A DNA stretch of 5,349 nucleotides, taken from contig JACZXM010000250.1 of assembly GCA_022571615.1 (NCBI GenBank), positions 1-5,349 on the forward strand, in the 5' to 3' direction. Positions 1-5,349 of this stretch are shown here, piece after piece. Below the pieces are notes generated by a model. The model saw only the letters and a program-made list of their open reading frames with translations. It did no database searches and had not been told where the DNA came from. Position 1 is the first letter of the stretch; each line of letters begins with the position of its first letter. The position numbers were made by a program, and so were the translations under genes. Source of the stretch: Acidobacteriota bacterium (GTDB lineage Bacteria > Acidobacteriota > UBA890 > WLXD01).

Positions 1-1592
1 AGCTTCACAGCGCGTCCCTCGACCACGACGGGTTCGTAACGCCACTGCATGGTCGCGCTTGCGGCCGCCTCGTCGAGGGCTGGGTGGACACCACGCAACA
101 CGCGCACCCGCTCCATACGACCAGCAAGACCCAGCACCGCCTCGAGAACGACGGTGCCCTCAACGCCCTCCCTTCGTGCTGATTCCGGATACTCCGGGCT
201 GACGTAGTCGAGGCGTTGCGGAGCCTGGATCTCGCCGCCCTCGATCTGGCGGCCGATCCTGGCCAGCGGTTGAGCTACGAGCACGCGACCGTCGGAGGAA
301 ATCTCATACCAGAGTCCGTGCATGCGCCCGAGCGTTGCCAGAGCCCCACCCACGCTGGTGTTGCGGACCGTGAGGCTTACCCGCTGCGTCGCATCCAGGG
401 CGCTGGTATCGATTTCGAACCCTCCGATCTGCGCCAGCCTCTCGAGCACCCGTCGCAGCGGCCGGTCGGTCATGTCGATGCTGGTGACCTTATCGGCCCC
501 GCGCAGCTCCACCAACTCGGGGAAATCCTCACCGATCTCGTGGAGCAGCGACCTCGGGACCAGGGCACCGCCGCGGGATTGTTGGCCGCCGGCCGTGGCC
601 CCGGCTGCCACCATCGAGCCGACCAAGAGGAGGAAAGGGAGACTGACGATCAGGCGGTGTCGCACCATGGGACGGAACCTCTGGGGGTTGCGGATACGGC
701 GCAAGCGCTCGGTAAGCGCCGGCTTGTTGCTGCGGGCGAAGGCGGTCGCACCGAGTGGCTGCAGAAAACCGAGTCGAACCGTTCGTGCCAGCTCGCGGGC
801 GTAGATCTCGGGCGCGATGCCCGCCCTCAGTACGGCCTCGTCGCAGGACAGCTCGGCTGCATGGCGGAGCTTGCGCAGGACGAGCCACACGGGCGGGAAA
901 AACCAGAACAGGCTCAGTGCAGTCAGCGCAATGAGCCCTCTTTGCGGATCGCGACGCCGGCGATGGGCATCTTCATGCACGAGGATGGCGCCTAACTCCT
1001 GGACCGAGAGCTCATCGCACAGGATCCGCGGTACCAGGATGCGGCTGCGCACGAGCCCGACCAGGCTCGGCATGATCGGCTGCTCGGTGATCCGCACGCG
1101 ACGGAACGGCACACCGGCTTGCTCGGCCGCAGCTCGGAGGACATCGAGTGTGGTCGCGGGCGCCGAGCACATCGTTGCACGCGATCGACGCCAGGCTCGC
1201 CACAACCCGACGCTCGCCAACAGCGTGCCCGCCCCCAGCCACACCGCCGAAAGCGCCAAGAACCCCGCCCCAGCACCGGACCCGCTGGCATCGTGGGTCA
1301 GCACTGCCGGCTCGAGAACCGTTCGTAGCCCGGCCCACGCGGTGGTGACCGTCACGGATGCTTTGCCCCACGAGAACACGGGCAGCCACGGAGCGATCAA
1401 CGGAGCGAGCAGCGACAACGGTACCAAGAACTTGAGCAGCGCCGTCCACCAAAGCGTCGCGTGGAACCTCGCCGGCGCGCGGTTCAAGGCTCTGTCCAGC
1501 CACCAGATGGGAAAAATCACGAGCACCGTCTGCCACAGGTGCCGAAGCATGCCGAGCCAGAACGCTTCATGACCCAATCCGAGCTCAGTCAT
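1..1592 (-). CDS. BlaR1-like M56 membrane metalloprotease fused to STN-like and TonB C-terminal domains (3' end missing)
   Basis: Direct translation gives an uninterrupted frame from the ATG at 1592 to the window edge, 530 codons with no stop yet. Membrane helices are predicted near 19-35, 46-70, 109-131 and 312-331, plus a hydrophobic segment at about 220-241. The M56 zinc motif HEDAH is at 206-210 (977 down to 963), and AAELSCDEA around Glu247 supplies the likely third ligand, so the protease looks active. This matches BlaR1/MecR1 layout: catalytic domain on the cytoplasmic side between helices 3 and 4, C-terminus in the periplasm. Instead of the penicillin-binding sensor, residues about 368-441 resemble an STN domain (IDMTDRPLRRVLERLAQIGG, then LTVRNTSVGGALATL). 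Residues about 457-530 match a TonB C-terminal domain (SPEYPESARREGVEGTVVLE, then HPALDEAAASATMQWRYEP). The natural end is probably only some tens of residues outside. Coupled to the BlaI gene by an 8-bp overlap, it likely inactivates that repressor when its periplasmic part senses a signal; the ligand is unknown. Confidence 0.9.
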   Translation of the reverse strand, partial: MTELGLGHEAFWLGMLRHLWQTVLVIFPIWWLDRALNRAPARFHATLWWTALLKFLVPLSLLAPLIAPWLPVFSWGKASVTVTTAWAGLRTVLEPAVLTHDASGSGAGAGFLALSAVWLGAGTLLASVGLWRAWRRSRATMCSAPATTLDVLRAAAEQAGVPFRRVRITEQPIMPSLVGLVRSRILVPRILCDELSVQELGAILVHEDAHRRRRDPQRGLIALTALSLFWFFPPVWLVLRKLRHAAELSCDEAVLRAGIAPEIYARELARTVRLGFLQPLGATAFARSNKPALTERLRRIRNPQRFRPMVRHRLIVSLPFLLLVGSMVAAGATAGGQQSRGGALVPRSLLHEIGEDFPELVELRGADKVTSIDMTDRPLRRVLERLAQIGGFEIDTSALDATQRVSLTVRNTSVGGALATLGRMHGLWYEISSDGRVLVAQPLARIGRQIEGGEIQAPQRLDYVSPEYPESARREGVEGTVVLEAVLGLAGRMERVRVLRGVHPALDEAAASATMQWRYEPVVVEGRAVK

Positions 1593-1992
1593 CCTCCACC
1601 TCCCGGCCCGCTCCGGAGTCCCCCTCCGATCGCGCCAGCTCCCGTTCGAGCTCACGCAGGTCCTTCAAATCAACCGCCCTCATGTCTGCGAGATGACTCA
1701 GCAGCGGGGCCCCTGCCCCGTCAAACAGCGAGTCGAGCAGGCGACCGATCTCCTTGCGGACCATCCCCGCCCGGCTCACCCGCGATCGGTACAGCACCGC
1801 GCGCCCGTCCTTGCCCGCTCGCTCGATGGCGCCCTTTTGCTCCAGGCGCTCGAAGATCTTCCGTACGGTCGAGTACGAAGGCGGATCGGGAAGCGCAGCG
1901 TGGATCTGGCGCGCTGATGCTTCATCGTGGTCCCACAGCAGCTTCAGACACTGCAACTCGAAGCGGGACAGGTTCGGAAGGTTGTTGCCCAT
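1585..1992 (-). CDS. BlaI/MecI/CopY-family transcriptional repressor
   Basis: A 135-residue protein, close to the usual 120-140 for this family. Residues about 8-70 form the winged-helix DNA-binding domain, with LSRFELQCLKLLWD (8-21) as helix 1, the recognition region PSYSTVRKIFERLEQKG (38-54) and a wing that includes RAGKDGRAVLYRS (58-70). Residues about 72-121 are the helical dimerisation part, where relatives are cleaved by their partner protease. The tail is acidic (REVEDD). The family represses its own promoter and target genes until the membrane metalloprotease triggers its cleavage. The start ATG at 1992 is supported by GGAG six bases upstream (minus strand, 2002-1999). A palindromic candidate operator lies just upstream, and the M56 protease gene overlaps the 3' end by 8 bp. 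The regulated targets beyond its own operon are unknown. Confidence 0.93.
   Translation of the reverse strand: MGNNLPNLSRFELQCLKLLWDHDEASARQIHAALPDPPSYSTVRKIFERLEQKGAIERAGKDGRAVLYRSRVSRAGMVRKEIGRLLDSLFDGAGAPLLSHLADMRAVDLKDLRELERELARSEGDSGAGREVEDD
1599..1603 (-). promoter_or_regulatory. Ribosome binding site for the M56 protease gene
   Basis: A GGAGG lies on the minus strand (1603 to 1599), six bases before the ATG at 1592 and inside the end of the BlaI gene. It supports a start that overlaps the BlaI gene by 8 bp rather than a later start such as the ATG at codon 15. Confidence 0.6.
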
Positions 1993-2018
1993 GGGCAGCT
2001 CCGTCTATCTGCGTCAAG

Positions 2019-2048
2019 TGTCGCACTTAAAATGCGACAACTGTCGCA
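2019..2048. promoter_or_regulatory. Candidate BlaI-type operator: three alternating TGTCGCA sites
   Basis: TGTCGCA occurs at 2019-2025 and 2042-2048, and its exact complement TGCGACA at 2033-2039. The first and second copies form an inverted repeat of 7-bp arms separated by 7 bases. The second and third form a tighter one with a 2-base spacer, TGCGACAACTGTCGCA (2033-2048). BlaI/MecI repressors bind short dyad sites in their own promoters as dimers, so this position, 27-56 bases upstream of the repressor start and between its -35 and the gene, is where an autoregulatory operator is expected. The sequence pattern is direct observation; binding by this BlaI is inferred. The shared central arm means two dimers may compete or bind on different faces. 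Confidence 0.65.
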
Positions 2049-2058
2049 CTACTGTCAA
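2029..2058 (-). promoter_or_regulatory. Candidate promoter of the BlaI-M56 pair
   Basis: On the minus strand a perfect -35 hexamer TTGACA occupies 2058 to 2053. The matching -10 is weak: CATTTT (2034 to 2029) after an 18-base spacer agrees with the consensus at three of six bases. The spacer and -10 are covered by the TGTCGCA palindromes, as expected for a repressor that blocks polymerase. The site lies 61-66 bases upstream of the BlaI start. No other convincing promoter was seen in the window. Confidence 0.5.
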
Positions 2059-2119
2059 GACGGCGACGCATTTTTCTTCGCCAACGGAAACTCGCCTGCC
2101 CCGCGTGCGGGCCGGCGGC

Positions 2120-3034
2120 TCAGCTCACGAATCGTCCCTGCCGCAGGACCTGGAGCACGAGGTCCTCGAACGGGAAATCGGTGACGGTGCGGACGTAGCC
2201 GAAGCCGTACAGGGTGCAGTAGCGCTCGATCTCAGCGCAGTGGGAGACGAACTCCTGCTCGTACGCCCGCAGTAGCGCCGGGGTGATGGTGATGTCATGG
2301 CGAGCGCGGGTCTCGGAGTCCACGAGTGTGATCTCGCCGTTGAGCGGCGGTGCCGCGTCCGAGGGCGAGACCACTTGGATCGCCAGTAGATCCTGGCGCC
2401 GGTAGCGCAGCAGGTCGAGCGAGGCGAGCACGCCGTGAGGGTCGAGGAAGTCCGAGATCACCACCACGATGCCCTGGCGCCGGCGGGCGGTGAAGAAACG
2501 GTGGAACGCCTCGCCCGCGTTGGTGGCGTGGGAGGCGGAGATGCGGGCCAGGAAACGGAAAATGTTGAACACCTGGGCCTTGGATCGCTGCCCCGGCAGC
2601 TCCTCGATGAGCCGGTCGGCGTAGGCCACGAGTATGACGCGATCGAGGTTCGACAGACCGATGTAGGCCAGCGCGGCGGCGACCTTCTTGGCGTAGTCGA
2701 GCTTCTCGTTGTCTCGGCCTCCCATCGAGGCGCTCGAGTCCACGAAGATGTAGATCGGCAGGTCTGTTTCCTCCTCGAACAAGCGCAGGATCAGCCGGTC
2801 CAGCCGCATATAGGCGCGCCAATCCACGGCGCGGAAATCGTCCCCCGGGACGTAGCCTCGGTAGTCGGCGAACTCGACCCCGGCGCCGAGCTTTCGGGCC
2901 CGCCGTTCGGCCTTGAACTGTCCCGACAGCAGCCGCTTGGAGACGACACTCAGCAGCTCGAGCTTGCGCAGGAATACCTCGTCGAAGGGCCCGAGCCCAT
3001 CACCCACGAGGGGCCTGGCCGGTGCCGGGCTCAT
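2120..3034 (-). CDS. DUF58 domain protein with vWA fold
   Basis: A 304-residue cytoplasmic-type protein with no evident signal peptide or membrane helix. The DUF58 signature is clear at about 53-88, around VEFADYRGYVPGDDFRAVDW (Glu-Phe, Arg-x-Tyr, Gly-Asp-Asp, Asp-Trp). A von Willebrand A fold follows: FVDSSASM gives the metal-ion-dependent adhesion motif DxSxS at Asp99, Ser101 and Ser103, Thr171 in HATNAG is a candidate third ligand, and ISDFLD supplies Asp195. The metal site therefore looks intact. DUF58 genes typically follow a MoxR gene, and the two products are believed to work together. Many DUF58 proteins carry N-terminal membrane helices; this is the shorter soluble form. The ATG at 3034 has only a weak purine stretch before it, and an 81-bp gap with an inverted repeat separates it from the MoxR gene. 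No vWA membrane protein (BatA/BatB type) follows on this side, where the gene is succeeded by a regulatory region. Confidence 0.94.
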   Translation of the reverse strand: MSPAPARPLVGDGLGPFDEVFLRKLELLSVVSKRLLSGQFKAERRARKLGAGVEFADYRGYVPGDDFRAVDWRAYMRLDRLILRLFEEETDLPIYIFVDSSASMGGRDNEKLDYAKKVAAALAYIGLSNLDRVILVAYADRLIEELPGQRSKAQVFNIFRFLARISASHATNAGEAFHRFFTARRRQGIVVVISDFLDPHGVLASLDLLRYRRQDLLAIQVVSPSDAAPPLNGEITLVDSETRARHDITITPALLRAYEQEFVSHCAEIERYCTLYGFGYVRTVTDFPFEDLVLQVLRQGRFVS

Positions 3035-3058
3035 GAGGCTACCTGCGCTCGCTTGCTA

Positions 3059-3110
3059 GCAGCCCACGATTCCCCGGCGCGCGGCCCGCTTCACTTCTCC
3101 CGCGGGCTGC
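3059..3110 (-). repeat. Inverted repeats in the MoxR-DUF58 gap
   Basis: The 81-bp gap between the two genes contains two mutually exclusive pairings. The inner one is GCCCGC (3084-3089) with GCGGGC (3102-3107), a 6-bp perfect stem with a 12-base loop. The outer one is GCAGCCC (3059-3065) with GGGCTGC (3104-3110), a 7-bp perfect stem. No run of T residues follows on the minus strand, so this is not a standard terminator. In a transcript the hairpin could tune mRNA stability or downstream expression. In GC-rich DNA such pairings also occur by chance, so functional confidence is low. Confidence 0.3.
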
Positions 3111-3115
3111 CAGCG

Positions 3116-4111
3116 TCATTCACGCGGCCCGGGAAGGCGGTCTAGAATGGCCTCGAGGATGGTATCGGTGTCGATGCGATCGGCCTCGCCCTCGAAGTTC
3201 AGCAACACCCGATGGCGGAGCGCAGGCAGCGTCACCGAGCGGATGTCGTCGGCTGACACGTGGACCCGATCGGCGAGCAGGGCGCGAATCTTGCCGGCGA
3301 GCACGAGCGCCTGGATGGCACGGGGTCCGGCTCCGTAGCGAACATAGCGCTCGGTCTCCTGCACCGCGTTGGGGTTGCCCGGATGGGTCGCGAGCGTGAC
3401 CCGGATGGCATAGTCCTGCACCGGCTTGGCGATCGGCACCGACCGCACCGTGGCTCGCATGCTGACGATCTGCTCCCCGTCCAGAACTCGCTCCACGGTG
3501 GGCTGATGCTCTTGGGTCGTACGTTCGATGATCTTGTGCAGATCCTCCACGTCCGGGTAGTTGAGCTTGAGCTTGAACAGAAATCGGTCGAGTTGCGCTT
3601 CGGGCAGCGGGTACGTGCCTTCCATCTCGAGCGGATTCTGTGTGGCGAGCACGAAAAAGGGCTGCTGCAGGGAGTAGGTCTGGCGCCCGACCGAGACGCT
3701 GTTTTCTTGCATCGCCTCCAGCAGCGCCGACTGGGTCTTGGGCGTTGCGCGGTTGATCTCGTCGGCGAGAATGATGTTGGCGAAGATGGGACCCTGCTGG
3801 AACTCGAAGGTGCGCGCCCCCTCCGCGGTCTCGTGCACGACGTTGGTGCCGACGATATCCGCCGGCATCAGGTCGGGAGTGAACTGGATGCGATGGAACT
3901 TCAGATGCAGGACATCGGCAAGCGTATGCACCAGCTTGGTCTTGCCCAGCCCCGGAACCCCTTCAAGCAGCGAATGGCCTCCCGCCAGCAGGCAGATCAG
4001 AATCCCTTCGATGATTTCCTCGTTGCCGACAATGACCTTGCCGATCTCGTTTCGGACCACCCGAAAGCAATCCTGAAACCGATCGATCTGCTGCTGGGCT
4101 TGCGGAGTCAT
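3116..4111 (-). CDS. MoxR-family AAA+ ATPase
   Basis: A 331-residue protein, the usual length for MoxR ATPases. All the AAA+ landmarks are visible: Walker A GVPGLGKTK (51-59), Walker B IILADEIN (113-120, with Asp117 and Glu118), sensor 1 in ATQNP (156-160), the arginine-finger region EAQLDRF (171-177) and sensor 2 in GAGPRA (260-265). Such proteins form ATP-driven rings and are thought to work as chaperones that act on, or insert metal into, vWA-domain partners. The DUF58/vWA protein encoded next is the obvious partner here. I chose the ATG at 4111 because it overlaps the preceding stop codon (ATGA) and begins the conserved N-terminus just before the QIDRF helix. The frame is open upstream to about 4189, but that extension overlaps the neighbouring gene and reads as Arg/Ala-rich shadow sequence. 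The ribosome site before the ATG is weak, which fits translational coupling. The family assignment is firm; the cellular process is inferred. Confidence 0.96.
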   Translation of the reverse strand: MTPQAQQQIDRFQDCFRVVRNEIGKVIVGNEEIIEGILICLLAGGHSLLEGVPGLGKTKLVHTLADVLHLKFHRIQFTPDLMPADIVGTNVVHETAEGARTFEFQQGPIFANIILADEINRATPKTQSALLEAMQENSVSVGRQTYSLQQPFFVLATQNPLEMEGTYPLPEAQLDRFLFKLKLNYPDVEDLHKIIERTTQEHQPTVERVLDGEQIVSMRATVRSVPIAKPVQDYAIRVTLATHPGNPNAVQETERYVRYGAGPRAIQALVLAGKIRALLADRVHVSADDIRSVTLPALRHRVLLNFEGEADRIDTDTILEAILDRLPGPRE

Positions 4112-5349
4112 TCGCGCTCGTCCCGCTGTTGATTGTCGCGCTCCCTGAGCGCCTTGAAGTATCTCAGCACGAGCTCTCGGTAGCGCCACGGAATGGGCTC
4201 GCTCTCCAACAGCTCCTGGCGGGCGAACTCGCCGGGGACGTTGACCGACTCGAACTCCAGAAACGAGCGCTCGGCGCGGGTAATCTTTTCCTCTTTTTCC
4301 TCTTCGGTAGGCTGCTCCTGTCGGAGCTCGGGCACCGCCAGAATCTCTCGCTGTAGCTGGACCTCGAGCGTCTCCACCTCGCCCTGCTCGAGCTCCTGCT
4401 CCGTGCCCCCCTCCCGCGTGGCGTGACCGAGGTCCTCTTCGCCCAGTTCCTTCTGCTGCGGGTCCTGTCCGCCTTCCTGCAAGAAGACCTCCTCCCCGCC
4501 CGGCAGCATGGCGCTGCTGTCCTCGGTCGACTCGCCTTGCCCCTCCTGCTGGCTGGCATTGGGGTCGGGCGCCGGCTCGCCCTCGGAGTCCGCCGGTAGG
4601 TCCTGGGGATTGTCGACCTGCATCGGCTGCCCCGCTTGATCCTCGCCGGGCTCACCCTGCTGGTCGCCCTCCTCGGCACCTTCGGTCGAGCCCTCCGGAT
4701 CCGGCCCCTGGAGGCCCTCCTCGGGCTGAGCTCCCGGTTCGGAAAGGGCGTCCTCACCCTCCTGCTGCTCTTGTAGCTGCGGCAGGAGCACTTCCTCCCG
4801 ACGCCGCTGCTCGTCGCTCTCGGCTCTCTCGGGCGGAACGAGCGGCTCCTGCAACTCGGCGATAGGCTCCAACGCCTGCGGGTCACCGGAGAGGTCGAGC
4901 CTAGAGAGTCGCTCGGCGAGCTGGTCGAACACGCGCGGTACCGGCGCCAGGCTCATCACTCCTAGGGCGGCGGCCAGCAGTACGGGCATCAGCAACCGAC
5001 GGGGCCGCACCAGCGGGATCAGAGCCGACGCCCGGAGCGAGTCCGCCTGCGCCGCCGCACGCTGCAGATGCATTTCAACCCAGTCGGATCGCTCGGGGTG
5101 ACGAGTAAACCAGAACGCGGAGGTCAGCTCGTCGTGCAAGTCGGCCGTTCGGTCGGCTCGCGCGGCGGCGCGCCAAAGCGGCTGCCGTCGCGCCAGGCGC
5201 CGCGCTAGCAGCGCGGTCAAGACCGCGACCGCCAGCCCCAGCAGCGGCCATCCCAGCACCAAGCGCACCGGCATGGTCTTGTTCCACGCCACCCACACCA
5301 AGCTCGATCCCAGAACCTGAGCTAGCCAATCGGTGAGCTCCTGAGCCCA
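4108..5349 (-). CDS. Membrane protein with long acidic Gln/Glu-rich region, encoded upstream of MoxR (5' end missing)
   Basis: The frame is open to the window edge, so the true start lies outside. A TTG at 5301 is in frame, but 16 further codons precede it without a stop, so I do not accept it as the start. The visible part is 413 residues. Numbered from the first visible codon, there is a hydrophobic helix at about 28-50 followed by an Arg-rich flank, a soluble segment containing ADRTADLHDELTSAFW, and a second helix at about 118-137. Residues about 157-355 form a low-complexity Glu/Gln/Gly/Pro/Asp-rich stretch that is probably disordered. The C-terminus (about 385-401) has IPWRYRELVLRYFKAL, a YR-x-LV-x-x-YF pattern that I associate with large membrane proteins of MoxR/DUF58 operons (DUF4175-like). 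That family link is from memory and is only moderately sure. The last codons overlap the MoxR start by 4 bp, so the two are very likely co-transcribed and translationally coupled. The biochemical function is unknown. Confidence 0.8.
   Translation of the reverse strand, partial: WAQELTDWLAQVLGSSLVWVAWNKTMPVRLVLGWPLLGLAVAVLTALLARRLARRQPLWRAAARADRTADLHDELTSAFWFTRHPERSDWVEMHLQRAAAQADSLRASALIPLVRPRRLLMPVLLAAALGVMSLAPVPRVFDQLAERLSRLDLSGDPQALEPIAELQEPLVPPERAESDEQRRREEVLLPQLQEQQEGEDALSEPGAQPEEGLQGPDPEGSTEGAEEGDQQGEPGEDQAGQPMQVDNPQDLPADSEGEPAPDPNASQQEGQGESTEDSSAMLPGGEEVFLQEGGQDPQQKELGEEDLGHATREGGTEQELEQGEVETLEVQLQREILAVPELRQEQPTEEEKEEKITRAERSFLEFESVNVPGEFARQELLESEPIPWRYRELVLRYFKALRERDNQQRDERE

Noticed and set aside
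658..665. Extra TGTCGCAC half-site inside the M56 gene
   Set aside because: A single 7-8 bp match in several kilobases of GC-rich sequence is expected by chance, and it has no paired arm or promoter nearby.
777..1326. Repeat AACCGTTCGT at 777-786 and 1317-1326
   Set aside because: Both copies are coding (Arg-Thr-Val codons) in the M56 gene and are isolated; no mobile-element or recombination structure surrounds them.
216..1572. Long plus-strand and alternative minus-strand open frames (216-995, 817-1572 plus; 1012-1536, 992-1291 minus)
   Set aside because: They are shadows of the M56-STN-TonB frame, which has continuous recognisable domains and is open from 1592 to the edge; the shadow proteins are Arg/Ala/Pro-rich with no recognisable family.
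2062..2119. Possible terminator after the DUF58 gene (CCCGC/GCGGG near 2099-2111)
   Set aside because: The stem is only 4-5 bp with a tiny loop and no T-run follows on the minus strand; the nearby T-run is on the plus strand, where no gene ends.
2435..4132. Plus-strand open frames 2435-3145 and 3260-4132
   Set aside because: They lie antisense to the DUF58 and MoxR genes, whose motifs are unmistakable; GC-rich DNA commonly leaves the antisense frame open.
4112..4189. N-terminal extension of the MoxR ATPase
   Set aside because: The extension overlaps the upstream gene by 82 bp and has an atypical Arg/Ala-rich sequence; the ATG at 4111 in an ATGA overlap gives the normal family length.
5299..5301. 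TTG as start of the acidic membrane protein
   Set aside because: The frame stays open for 16 more codons to the edge, with no ribosome site visible, so the gene most likely begins outside the window.

Overview
This is a GC-rich window from a Gram-negative bacterium. TonB C-terminal and STN-type sequence in one gene, plus membrane-associated MoxR/DUF58 genes, point to an envelope with an outer membrane. The gene content would fit Myxococcota, other former Deltaproteobacteria, Acidobacteriota or a related high-GC lineage, but nothing here fixes the phylum. All five genes lie on the minus strand, so transcription runs from position 5349 towards 1. Both end genes are cut by the window edges.

Right part (5349 to 2120) is a MoxR-type operon segment. 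It starts with the 3' part of a membrane protein that has a long acidic Gln/Glu/Pro/Gly-rich stretch. A MoxR-family AAA+ ATPase follows, starting inside the upstream stop codon (ATGA, 4-bp overlap). After an 81-bp gap comes a DUF58 protein with a complete von Willebrand A metal-binding motif. In this family of loci the MoxR ATPase is thought to act with vWA/DUF58 partners in envelope-related assembly or stress functions.

Middle (1993 to 2119) is the only real control region. It holds a good -35 hexamer (TTGACA, minus strand) and three alternating copies of TGTCGCA, which form two overlapping palindromes just upstream of the next gene. This looks like an autoregulatory operator.

Left part (1992 to 1) is a BlaI/MecI-type winged-helix repressor followed, with an 8-bp overlap, by a BlaR1-like M56 membrane metalloprotease. 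This protease was identified by direct translation: it is open from 1592 to the window edge and carries an HEDAH zinc motif. It has no penicillin-binding sensor domain in the part seen. After its last membrane helix it carries an STN-like domain and then a TonB C-terminal domain. The pair therefore looks like a two-gene, proteolysis-controlled regulator whose periplasmic input has been replaced by modules normally found in outer-membrane transport. This is the most interesting part of the window. Whether the BlaI protein also controls the MoxR/DUF58 genes beside it cannot be decided here.
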